A stretch of DNA of 34,581 nt from positions 1-34,581 of the forward strand of contig NZ_LAKD02000151.1 in assembly GCF_000968685.2 (NCBI RefSeq), read 5' to 3'. The DNA comes from Streptomyces antioxidans (lineage in GTDB: Bacteria > Actinomycetota > Actinomycetes > Streptomycetales > Streptomycetaceae). Position numbers and translations under genes: made by a program. A model generated the notes under the pieces. The model had not been told where the DNA came from. It saw nothing but the letters and a program-made list of their open reading frames with translations, and made no database searches. Below, piece by piece: positions 1 through 6,709 of this stretch. Positions within the stretch are counted from its first letter, which is position 1; each line of letters begins with the position of its first letter.

Positions 1-2
1 CG

Positions 3-1733
3 GTCCTCGACGAGGCCGACCAGATGGCCGACATGGGCTTCCTGCCCGAGGTCACCGAGATCCTCGACCTGGTGCCGCAGGGCGGGCAGCGGCTGCTGTT
101 CTCCGCGACGCTCGAGAACGAGATCGACACCCTGGTCAAGCGCTACCTGGTCGACCCGGTCACCCACGAGGTGGACCCGTCCGCGGGCGCCGTCTCGACC
201 ATGACCCACCATGTGCTGGTCGTGAAGCCGAAGGACAAGGCGCCGGTCACCGCCGCCATCGCGGCGCGCAAGGGCCGCACCATCATCTTCGTACGGACGC
301 AGCTGGGCGCCGACCGCGTCGCCGAGCAGCTGTGCGACGCGGGCGTACGCGCCGACGCGCTGCACGGCGGCATGACGCAGGGCGCGCGCACCCGCACCCT
401 GGCCGACTTCAAGGACGGGTACGTCAATGTGCTCGTCGCCACGGACGTCGCCGCGCGCGGTATCCACGTCGACGGCATCGACCTGGTGCTCAACGTGGAC
501 CCGGCCGGTGACCACAAGGACTATCTGCACCGCTCCGGCCGTACGGCCCGCGCGGGCCAGAGCGGCACCGTCGTCTCGCTGGCCCTGCCGCACCAGCGCC
601 GCCAGATCTTCCGGCTGATGGAGGACGCGGGCGTCGACGCCTCGCGCCACATCGTCGGCGGGGGCGGAGCCTTCGACGAGGACGTGGCCCAGATCACCGG
701 CGCGCGTTCGCTCACCGAGGTGCAGGCGGAGGCGGCCTCGAACGCGGCCAAGCAGGCCGAGCGCGAGGCGCAGGACCTCACCCGGCAGCTGGAGCGGGCA
801 CAGCGGCGCGCGACCGAGCTCCGCGAGGAGGCCGACCGGCTGTCCGTGCGGGCGGCGCGCGAGCGCGGCGAGACCGTGGCACCGGCGGAGTCCGCTACCA
901 CGGCTGAGGCCGGGGCCGGAGCCGGGGCGGAGCCAGTGGCCGAGGCCGCCGCTGTGACGCTTCCGACGCAGCGTACGGCGGAGACCGCGACCGCGTCCGC
1001 CGTGCCCGCCGTGAAGGGCGCGGAGGCCGCTGCGGAGGCCGTCCAGGGCGCGGGCGACGGCGAGGCGCCGCGCCGCTCCTCGTACTCCTCGTACGACCGC
1101 AGGGACAACGACCGGGGCCGTGGCTTCAACCGTGACCGGCGCGATGACCGCCGTGACGATCGCCGCGACGACCGTGGCGGCTTCAACCGCCGCGACGACC
1201 GCGGTGGCCGTTCCTCCGACCGCCGGGACGGCGACCGTGACCGCGGCTTCAACCGCGACCGGCGCGATGACCGCCGTGACGACCGACGGGACGACCGTCG
1301 CGACGACCGCTTCGGCCGGGACCGTGACCGCGACCGCGACCGTCGGGACAACGACCGCAACGACCGTGGCTTCGGCCGGGACCGCCGCGACGACCGCTCG
1401 TTCGGCCGCGACCGCCGGGATGACCGTGGCGGCTTCAACCGCCGGGATGACCGTGGCGGCAGCCGTCCGTACGAGGGCCGTGATGACCGTGGTGGCCGTT
1501 CCTTCGACCGCCGCGACAACGACCGCGGTGGCCGCTCGTTCGAGCGCCGCGACCACAACCACCGTGGCGGGGACCGTCCGTTCAACCGGGACCGGCGCGA
1601 TGAGCGTCCGGGCCGCCGTGACGACCACCGGGGCGGTGCCGCCGGCGGCCGTTCGTACGAGCGCTCCCACAGCTCGCACGACCGGTCCTTCGACCGCCGC
1701 GCCGACAAGCCGCGCTGGAAGCGCAACGGCTGA
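3..1733 (+). CDS. DEAD-box ATP-dependent RNA helicase, 5' end missing
   Basis: The gene enters from the left edge. The open frame begins at base 3 and reads VLDEAD at once, which is helicase motif II, so motifs Q, I and Ia lie outside the window. Visible motifs are SAT in LLFSATL (motif III), ATDVAARGI (motif V) and HRSGRTARAG (motif VI), completing the second RecA-like domain. A helical Gln/Glu/Arg stretch and an Ala/Glu-rich linker follow. Roughly the last 215 residues are a low-complexity basic tail made of RRDDR, RDRD, GGFNRR and RSFDRR units. Such tails bind RNA without sequence specificity in DEAD-box proteins. The family unwinds RNA in cold adaptation, ribosome assembly and decay; the specific role here cannot be told. 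The large antisense open frame under the tail is a codon-bias shadow. Confidence 0.95.
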   Translation, partial: VLDEADQMADMGFLPEVTEILDLVPQGGQRLLFSATLENEIDTLVKRYLVDPVTHEVDPSAGAVSTMTHHVLVVKPKDKAPVTAAIAARKGRTIIFVRTQLGADRVAEQLCDAGVRADALHGGMTQGARTRTLADFKDGYVNVLVATDVAARGIHVDGIDLVLNVDPAGDHKDYLHRSGRTARAGQSGTVVSLALPHQRRQIFRLMEDAGVDASRHIVGGGGAFDEDVAQITGARSLTEVQAEAASNAAKQAEREAQDLTRQLERAQRRATELREEADRLSVRAARERGETVAPAESATTAEAGAGAGAEPVAEAAAVTLPTQRTAETATASAVPAVKGAEAAAEAVQGAGDGEAPRRSSYSSYDRRDNDRGRGFNRDRRDDRRDDRRDDRGGFNRRDDRGGRSSDRRDGDRDRGFNRDRRDDRRDDRRDDRRDDRFGRDRDRDRDRRDNDRNDRGFGRDRRDDRSFGRDRRDDRGGFNRRDDRGGSRPYEGRDDRGGRSFDRRDNDRGGRSFERRDHNHRGGDRPFNRDRRDERPGRRDDHRGGAAGGRSYERSHSSHDRSFDRRADKPRWKRNG

Positions 1734-1740
1734 TCGGTCC

Positions 1741-1788
1741 GTGCCGAGGGCCGTGCCGAAGGACGTGCCGAGGGTCGTGTTGAGGGCC
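1741..1788 (+). repeat. Four tandem 12-nt degenerate repeats
   Basis: Directly after the helicase stop lie four consecutive 12-base units: GTGCCGAGGGCC, GTGCCGAAGGAC, GTGCCGAGGGTC and GTGTTGAGGGCC. The last unit runs into the left arm of the terminator hairpin, so the array may have grown by duplication of terminator-arm sequence. No function is evident. Confidence 0.7.
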
Positions 1789-1820
1789 GTGCAACACCGC
1801 GCTGTTGCACGGCCTTTCGC
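1785..1820 (+). terminator. Terminator of the helicase gene
   Basis: An 11-bp perfect stem (1785-1795 with 1804-1814) encloses an 8-nt loop and is followed by TTT. It lies between the helicase stop and the tRNA gene, so it should separate the two transcripts. Confidence 0.75.
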
Positions 1821-1877
1821 CCCCGGAGGGTATTGGCTCGGGTGTTGGCCCCTCGCCGAGCTATGCTGCGGGGGTGC

Positions 1878-1950
1878 GGGTCATTAGCTCAATTGGCAGA
1901 GCAGTGGACTTTTAATCCATTGGTTCAGGGTTCGAGCCCCTGATGACCCA
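1878..1950 (+). tRNA. tRNA-Lys (anticodon TTT)
   Basis: A 73-nt cloverleaf. The acceptor stem pairs 1878-1884 (GGGTCAT) with 1943-1949 (ATGACCC), with discriminator A at 1950. The anticodon stem pairs 1904-1908 with 1916-1920 around the loop CTTTTAA, which puts anticodon TTT at 1911-1913. The T stem pairs 1926-1930 with 1938-1942 around TTCGAGC. CCA is not encoded, as is common in Streptomyces. No second copy of the 3' end was seen in the window, so there is no sign of an integrated element here. Confidence 0.97.
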
Positions 1951-1954
1951 CATC

Positions 1955-1997
1955 GGAAACCGCGGGCGCCATCGGCGACCTGCGGTTTCCTCGTTTC
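1955..1997 (+). terminator. Terminator after tRNA-Lys
   Basis: A 9-bp perfect stem (1955-1963, GGAAACCGC, with 1982-1990) and a T-rich stretch CTCGTTT follow five bases after the tRNA. This is the expected end of the tRNA transcript. Confidence 0.65.
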
Positions 1998-2174
1998 TGA
2001 GGGTCCCGCCGCACTGTCTCCGGCGACCCCGGATCGGGAGGTTCCCCCTCCCGTCGCACAGAAGATCGAGTCTCACTCGACCGGCGCTTGAGCAGATGCC
2101 GATCGGTACTCGAGCGCAGAGCCTGAACCTGCTGCGTCTGGCCCGCTGCTCGGAAACGCGTAAGGAGACTGCTC

Positions 2175-3269
2175 GTGCGACTCGCGACAACGATCCGGGG
2201 GTTGATCCCCGTCATGGCGCTGGCGGTATCGGCATGGGCGGTCTCCGCTCCGGCGTCCGCCGAAGGAAAGGGAGGCGGTGGAAAGGATGGTGAAAAGGCG
2301 GCCCCGGTGCCCTGCGGAGACGCGGCGGCGCTGGTCAACGCGGTGAGCGAGGCCAACAGCTCGCCCTCGGGAGGATCCGTCGTCCTGACCACGGGGTGTG
2401 TGTACACGCTGGGTTCCGCGGCGTACACCGGGCCCAACGGCGCTGATGGACTGCCGCTCATCACCCGTGACGTGACCATCAGCGGCACCCTGGCGACCAT
2501 CAGGCGCAGTGCGTCCGCGGCGGACTTCCGGATCGCGGAGATCGCGCCCGGTGGAAGCCTTACGCTCAACGGCGTGACCTTCTCGGGCGGCCGGGCGACC
2601 TCGGGGGCGGGCACCGACGGCGGTGGCATCCTCGACGGGGGCTCGTTGCGGCTGATCCAGTCCACGGTGACGGGCAACACCGCGAGCAATGTCGGCGGGG
2701 GCATCGAGGTCGCCTCGGGCGGCTCCGCGGTGCTTTCGGCCACGGATGTGACGCACAATTCCGCGGGGGACGGCGGCGGTATTCACATCAATACGTCGGC
2801 CACTCTCGGCGTCTCGGGCGGCAACATTTCGGACAATACCGCGGACAGCTCGGGCGGTGGCGTCAGCAACTTCGGAACGACGCTGCTGGGCGCCGTCGAG
2901 ATCGCGCGGAACAGGACCACCAACTTCGAGGGCGGTGGCATCTCCACCGCGATCGGCGATCTCACCCTCAACGGCAGCCGGGTGACCGCGAACACCGCGG
3001 GCAGTTTCGGTGGCGGTATCGCCAATATGGGCAGCGCGCTGCGGGTGCTGGCCACCACCGTGTCCGGGAATACCGCCACGCTGAACGGCGGCGGTGTGTT
3101 CCAGCACGCGGGCACCACACAAATGACCGGAGACACCGTCACCGGCAATACGGCCAATGGCGGTCAGGGCGGCGGGATCTTCACCGACGGCGGCTCGATC
3201 GCGCTCTCCGCGACCACGGTCACGGGGAACAACCCGAACCAGTGCGTACCGGCCCTCGCCGGATGCTGA
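2175..3269 (+). CDS. Secreted right-handed beta-helix (polymorphic repeat) protein
   Basis: 364 residues. The GTG start is chosen for the AAGGAG site at 2162-2167, seven bases upstream. A Sec signal peptide ends near ASA (about residue 29), followed by a Gly/Lys-rich linker and a segment CGDAAALVNAVSEAN typical of the N-terminal cap of bacterial parallel beta-helix or polymorphic-membrane-protein-like proteins. From about residue 135 at least seven imperfect coils of roughly 24-26 residues recur, each with a VTGNTA-like and a GGGI-like segment. This periodicity indicates a secreted parallel beta-helix. Such folds occur in adhesins and polysaccharide lyases. No catalytic motif is visible, so adhesion or surface binding is only inferred. 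There is no transmembrane anchor or LPXTG motif. It converges with the small secreted protein gene at 3369. Confidence 0.85.
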   Translation: MRLATTIRGLIPVMALAVSAWAVSAPASAEGKGGGGKDGEKAAPVPCGDAAALVNAVSEANSSPSGGSVVLTTGCVYTLGSAAYTGPNGADGLPLITRDVTISGTLATIRRSASAADFRIAEIAPGGSLTLNGVTFSGGRATSGAGTDGGGILDGGSLRLIQSTVTGNTASNVGGGIEVASGGSAVLSATDVTHNSAGDGGGIHINTSATLGVSGGNISDNTADSSGGGVSNFGTTLLGAVEIARNRTTNFEGGGISTAIGDLTLNGSRVTANTAGSFGGGIANMGSALRVLATTVSGNTATLNGGGVFQHAGTTQMTGDTVTGNTANGGQGGGIFTDGGSIALSATTVTGNNPNQCVPALAGC

Positions 3270-3308
3270 AAGCGGCTCACGGCCGCTGAAACGATGCGGC
3301 CGAACGCC

Positions 3309-3345
3309 GCGGCGCCCCCGGAAGCCGGTCTTCCGGGGGCGCCGC
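3309..3345. terminator. Bidirectional terminator between convergent secreted-protein genes
   Basis: A 16-bp perfect stem (3309-3324 with 3330-3345) around a 5-nt loop sits between the stops at 3269 (+) and 3369 (-). It has no long T-run, which is normal in this GC range. Confidence 0.8.
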
Positions 3346-3368
3346 CTGCGTGACCGTGTGCTCTGCCG

Positions 3369-3908
3369 TCAGTGCTTGCAGTCCTTCTTCTTGGCCTTGA
3401 CCTTGGCCTTGGCCTTGTGCTGCTTCGTCGCCTTGTGGGCGCACTTGTCCTTCTTGTGCGGAGCCTTGGCCTTGTGCACGGTCTTGGCCTTGTGCGGGTC
3501 CTTGGCCTTGCGCTCCTTCTTCGGCGGGTCCTTGTGCACGACCACGACCGGGTCCGGCTCATCGACGGCGATGTTCGCACAGTCGGAGCCGATGTTGACG
3601 TCGCCGGTCGGGGCGGTCACGGTAGTGATAAGAGTGGTGCCGGTGGCGGTGTCGCACTCATTGGACTGGGAGACCGAACCCACCCCGTTGCTCGTGAAGT
3701 TGATGCAGTCCGAGCCGAGGTCGATGTCGCCGGTGGGGGCGGCGGCGCCGGTGTTGGTGGTGGCGCCGGTGGCCGTGTCGCAGAGGTTTCGCTGAGCCCC
3801 GCTGGACTGCGGGAAGAGGCCGTGGGCACTCGCGCTACCGGCCCCGCCGACCACCATTGTGCCCGCGGCCGCCGCGGCCATGAGAGCTGCCTTCTTACCG
3901 ATCTGCAT
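3369..3908 (-). CDS. Small secreted cysteine-pair repeat protein with Lys/His-rich tail
   Basis: 179 residues. The ATG at 3908 is chosen because GGAGG precedes it at good spacing; a longer open frame upstream lacks this. A signal peptide (MQIGKKAALMAAAAAG... to ASA, about 27 residues) is followed by two copies of a 26-residue unit that begins CDTATG and ends GSDC, with APTGD in the middle. The two copies are joined by a spacer ending QSNE. The last ~60 residues are dominated by Lys and His (HKAK, KAKA units) with two further Cys. The repeat is shared with the gene at 4888 and, in diverged form, with 4240. The Cys spacing suggests one disulfide per unit in an exported beta-rich module. The tail could bind polyanions or metals. 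I do not recognise a named family; it is not a chaplin or rodlin by sequence. Confidence 0.8.
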   Translation of the reverse strand: MQIGKKAALMAAAAAGTMVVGGAGSASAHGLFPQSSGAQRNLCDTATGATTNTGAAAPTGDIDLGSDCINFTSNGVGSVSQSNECDTATGTTLITTVTAPTGDVNIGSDCANIAVDEPDPVVVVHKDPPKKERKAKDPHKAKTVHKAKAPHKKDKCAHKATKQHKAKAKVKAKKKDCKH

Positions 3909-4002
3909 TTTCCTGGTGCCTCCATATCGGGTTCTCCGCGAATAAATCCGCAGACACCCGTTGAACGATATTTCCGGAGGCCTGGATCCGGGAATAATCG
4001 AA

Positions 4003-4023
4003 GCATCACCCATCCGCCACAGT
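4003..4023 (-). promoter_or_regulatory. Conserved 21-bp upstream element, copy 1
   Basis: This block lies 94 bases upstream of the 3908 start and matches 5328-5348 at 18 of 21 positions. On the minus strand the invariant core is CGGATGGGTGA, preceded by ACTRTG. Its similar distance from two paralogous genes suggests a shared promoter or regulator site. The hexamer TACTGT just upstream of the core could be a -10. Confidence 0.55.
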
Positions 4024-4067
4024 AAAGGTATATTCCAGCAAGCGAAAAGTGTTACGTCCGTGGAAAC

Positions 4068-4116
4068 GAAAAAATGAGCGCGGCCCCGGGGAGAATTTCC
4101 CCAAGGCCGCGTTCAT
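4068..4116 (-). terminator. Rho-independent terminator of the 4240-4722 gene
   Basis: A 12-bp stem (4074-4085 with 4105-4116, one G-T pair) contains an inner GGGGA/TTCCC stem. On the minus strand it is followed by a TTTTTT run. This is the most canonical intrinsic terminator in the window, and it places a transcript end between the two secreted-protein genes. Confidence 0.85.
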
Positions 4117-4239
4117 GGCGAGCGGATGTCTCCGGAGCCCGCTGACGGGTTCCGGAGGCTCGGTGCTTCAGGACCGCTGACGGTTTCCCTGACCACCGCT
4201 CTTACCGCTCTTCGTGCCGTTCGCGCTCTTCGCCCGAGC

Positions 4240-4722
4240 CTAGTTCCCGGGGTCGGCGCCCGCGGCATTGACGCAGTTGGTCTCGTTGGTGACCTCGGCG
4301 CCGGGGCCGATCGTGATCGGGCCCGTCACTGAGGTGGTGCGGCAGTCGTTGCTCTGCTCCGTGACCCCGCCCGACTCACTGACGTTGACGCAGTTGGTCC
4401 CGTTCTTGATCTCGGTCCCGGGAGCCAGCGCCACGGTGATCGGACCGACGACGGAGTGGGTGCGGCAGCGGTTCTCCTGCGACGTCACGCCCGATTCGGC
4501 GCTGTTGACGCAGTTGGTCTCATTGCTGATCTCGGTGGGACCGGCGGCCACGGTGATGTCACCGATGACGGAACTGGTGGTGCAGTGATTGCTCTGCTTC
4601 CCGCCGTTGGCGTCGGCCGAGCGGCTGGGATCGGGGCCGGTGGCTTCGGCTCCGCCCGCACCGCCGATGAGCAGCGCGCCCACGGTCGCCGCAAGAAGCG
4701 CCGTCCTTTTGCGCATGTGCAT
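4240..4722 (-). CDS. Small secreted cysteine-pair repeat protein, three units
   Basis: 160 residues from the ATG at 4722, which has GGAGG six bases upstream; a second ATG two codons later is possible. A signal peptide (MHMRKRTALLAATVGALLIGG to EAT) precedes three units. Each starts with Cys (HCTTSSVIGDIT, RCRTHSVVGPIT, DCRTTSVTGPIT) and ends NxTNCVN. Spacers contain SESG or SAESG and Gln/Asn-rich joints (QSN, QEN). The unit is a diverged relative of the CDTATG...GSDC unit in the flanking genes: same Cys pairing, GxIT in place of APTGD. It has no basic tail. Function unknown. Secretion and intramolecular disulfides are inferred. It does not share the 21-bp upstream element and has its own strong terminator. 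Confidence 0.8.
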   Translation of the reverse strand: MHMRKRTALLAATVGALLIGGAGGAEATGPDPSRSADANGGKQSNHCTTSSVIGDITVAAGPTEISNETNCVNSAESGVTSQENRCRTHSVVGPITVALAPGTEIKNGTNCVNVSESGGVTEQSNDCRTTSVTGPITIGPGAEVTNETNCVNAAGADPGN

Positions 4723-4790
4723 AAAGAGCCTCCAATCGGGATTTCGGCACGGCACGCTCATCGCCGTAACCGGAAACCTCTTTCATGGCA

Positions 4791-4821
4791 GCGGCCCTGG
4801 AAGGGAGGCTTCCAGGGCCGC
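4791..4821 (-). terminator. Terminator of the 4888-5241 gene
   Basis: A 13-bp perfect stem (4791-4803, GCGGCCCTGGAAG, with 4809-4821) around a 5-nt loop, downstream of the stop at 4888 on the minus strand. A second, weaker hairpin pairs TCATGGTG (4843-4850) with CACCATGA (4867-4874). Confidence 0.75.
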
Positions 4822-4887
4822 GATTCCCAACGGGGGGATGCCTCATGGTGCTACCGCGGGCGGGAACACCATGAAAGGGTCAGCGAC

Positions 4888-5241
4888 TCAGTGAGTGACG
4901 CTGTCGTCGACGGCGATGTTCGTGCAGTTGGAGCCGACGTTGGTGTCGCCCGTCGGAGCGGCCGCACCGGTGATCAGCGTGACGCCGGTGGCAGTGTCGC
5001 ACTCGTTGGACTGGACGACCGAACCGCTGCCGCTGCTGAAGTTGACGCAGTCCGAGCCCACGTTGATGTCGCCGGTGGGCGCGGCACCGCCGGTGTTGGT
5101 GGTGGTGCCGGCAGCCGTGTCACAGCTGTTGAGCTGCACGATGAAGTCGTCGTTGTTGTTGGCCAGGGCCCCACCCGCGCCACCGATGACCAGAGCGCCG
5201 GCGGCCGCGGTAAGGAGAACTGCCTTCTTGCCGATGTTCAC
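4888..5241 (-). CDS. Small secreted cysteine-pair repeat protein, two units
   Basis: 117 residues. It starts at GTG 5241, with GGAGG six bases upstream (GGAGGAATTAA-GTG). A signal peptide (MNIGKKAVLLTAAAGALVIGG to ALA) leads to two units, SCDTAAGTTTNTG...GSDC and ECDTATGVTLITG...GSNC, each with an APTGD core. It is nearly collinear with the protein encoded at 3369 but lacks that protein's Lys/His tail and ends DDSVTH. The shared start MxIGKKA, the units and the 21-bp upstream element show recent duplication of this gene with 3369, whereas 4240 is older. Mature size is about 9 kDa. A surface, spore-coat or matrix role is plausible but unproven. Confidence 0.8.
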   Translation of the reverse strand: MNIGKKAVLLTAAAGALVIGGAGGALANNNDDFIVQLNSCDTAAGTTTNTGGAAPTGDINVGSDCVNFSSGSGSVVQSNECDTATGVTLITGAAAPTGDTNVGSNCTNIAVDDSVTH

Positions 5242-5327
5242 TTAATTCCTCCGTCTGGGTTGCTCCGCGAATTCACGGACGCATGACACAACGAAGCTCA
5301 TCAGTTAAGGCTTCGGGCCGCCAGTCA

Positions 5328-5348
5328 GCTTCACCCATCCGGCATAGT
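5328..5348 (-). promoter_or_regulatory. Conserved 21-bp upstream element, copy 2
   Basis: This is the partner of 4003-4023. It lies 86 bases upstream of the GTG at 5241, with the same CGGATGGGTGA core and ACTATG before it on the minus strand. Confidence 0.55.
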
Positions 5349-5761
5349 GTGGCTCTTCCGGTGCGTGTTATCCGAGAATCCCGCTAAGGGGGACCAATGC
5401 GAGCTCCATTTGGCCCAGCGGAATCCCGATCCCTTTTATGAGGAGGGGAGGAGAGCGGTTCCCGGGCGGCTGCCGGACGGCTGCCGGGCCTCGGCGGGGC
5501 CGCGGTGTGGGGCCTTGGTGGGGCGGGGGCGAGGCGGCCTTACGGCGACCGGCCGGGGCGCCCTGCCCCGCGCCCGGACTTGTTCGACCGGTCGGACGAG
5601 TGATACATCCAGGCTCTACGACGCAGGAGTGAGTGAGGCACAGTCACACCGACAGCTTCGCGGAACCGCGGCGCGGCGTGTGTTCACGCCGCTACGCTAA
5701 GTGCGCGGAGTGGTCGCCCGGGGGGCGCGGCGAATCGACGCCGGGAGGCGGGAGGAGAGAC
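5349..5761. other. Intergenic region without a convincing gene
   Basis: About 410 bases separate the divergent secreted-protein gene and the DUF6227 gene. Short open frames here have no convincing start site and odd Gly/Arg/Pro composition. A direct repeat CGGCTGCCGGACGGCTGCCGGG lies near 5467. TACGCT at 5693-5698 could be a -10 for the downstream gene, but no matching -35 is visible. Confidence 0.5.
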
Positions 5762-6532
5762 ATGGGGCACTCACGAGGGGAAGGGACCCCTGCCGAGCTG
5801 ATGGACGGGCTGCTCGCCCGTGCGCAGAACGGCTTCGAGATCGGTGAGGCAGTGCTGGCCCAGGCGCGGGGCGCCCTGATGCACCAGTCCGAGCTGCGGT
5901 CCTGCCGACAGTGCAATGAGCGGTGCGGCCAGCTCGGGTACAGCACCTATCGGCATGTCTTCCTGCTACCCGACGGCAGCAGCCTGCTGCTGTGGGAACT
6001 GGAACACAACACGGGCGAGGGCAACCGCCCGCTGTACGAGCTCTACGCGGACGAGGACGCCCTGACGCTGGCTGAGCGCCGCGTCCACGAGCGTCTCGGC
6101 GGCGCCCGCTGGGAGGAGCTCGACGGGTTACCGCTGTGGCTCCCCGACCAGTTGCTGCACACGGCAGAGCCCGTGGAGAGCACCCGTGCGTATGTGGCCG
6201 ACAATTCGGCCGACCACGCCCGACGCGTCCTGCGCCGCGCGGAGAACCCCGACCGTCCGGGCGAGGCGACCGAGCGGCTGCTGGCCACCGCGTTCGCCCA
6301 TGACATCGCCCTCGCGCCCAAGCCCCGGCGCCGCTCCGGCGGTCCCGACGCGACCTGGTGCCGCTTCTATGAGCACGCCTTCCTCCTCACCGGAGGGGAC
6401 GAGGTCGTGCTGTGGGAGCTGGAGCACAATCTGACCAGGGACGGTCGGCTGGTCTGCGAGGTCTACCTCGACGAGGTCTCGGCGGAGCTCGCTGCGGACC
6501 GCCACGCCCGCGCGCTGGGCGTCGACCTCTGA
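5762..6532 (+). CDS. DUF6227-type protein with a TTA codon
   Basis: 256 residues. The ATG at 5762 is preferred because GGAGGAG lies just upstream and the protein then begins MGHSRGEG, with AELMDGLLARAQNGFEI matching the usual N-terminal helix of this Streptomyces family (recognised from memory as DUF6227). The protein contains two copies of one module: YRHVFLLPDGSSLLLWELEH followed by LYELYADE, and YEHAFLLTGGDEVVLWELEH followed by CEVYLDE, each ending in an AxxRxxxxLG helix. No catalytic motif, signal peptide or membrane segment is visible, so it is probably cytoplasmic. Codon 123 (6128-6130) is TTA, the codon read by the bldA tRNA, so translation is expected to be developmentally limited. 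The function of the family is unknown. Confidence 0.88.
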   Translation: MGHSRGEGTPAELMDGLLARAQNGFEIGEAVLAQARGALMHQSELRSCRQCNERCGQLGYSTYRHVFLLPDGSSLLLWELEHNTGEGNRPLYELYADEDALTLAERRVHERLGGARWEELDGLPLWLPDQLLHTAEPVESTRAYVADNSADHARRVLRRAENPDRPGEATERLLATAFAHDIALAPKPRRRSGGPDATWCRFYEHAFLLTGGDEVVLWELEHNLTRDGRLVCEVYLDEVSAELAADRHARALGVDL

Positions 6533-6566
6533 CGTACGCGGGACTTCGGCGAGACGTCCCCGTACG
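6533..6566 (+). terminator. Hairpin after the DUF6227 gene
   Basis: Immediately after the stop, CGTACG-C-GGGAC (6533-6544) pairs with GTCCC-CGTACG (6556-6566), with a single bulge. It is positioned as the terminator. Confidence 0.6.
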
Positions 6567-6709
6567 GTGTCCAGCACCCGCTTGGCCGACACCGGCTCGC
6601 CTGGCGGCCCGTCAGCCGGAAGCCTTGTCATGGTGGTGATGCCGTGACGACGGTGACGCCGTGACGCTGTGACGGCGGCGGTACGCGGACAGGGAAGCGA
6701 GAGAAGCCG

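Noticed and set aside
1120..1700. CRISPR-like spacing in the GC-rich helicase tail
   Set aside because: The repeats are coding, of irregular length, and have no spacers.
521..1810. Long minus-strand open frame (429 codons) opposite the helicase tail
   Set aside because: It is an Arg/Ser-only antisense shadow of the RDDR repeats with no ribosome site or protein-like composition.
1878..1950. tRNA-Lys as an integration site
   Set aside because: No direct repeat of the tRNA 3' end and no integrase or mobility gene is seen in the window.
3369..5241. Chaplin or rodlin identity for the small secreted proteins
   Set aside because: The chaplin hydrophobic Cys motif and rodlin sequence are absent; only small size and a signal peptide are shared.
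5347..5700. Plus-strand open frames in the gap before the DUF6227 gene
   Set aside because: Composition is random Gly/Arg/Pro, there is no convincing start, and they overlap the promoter region of flanking genes.
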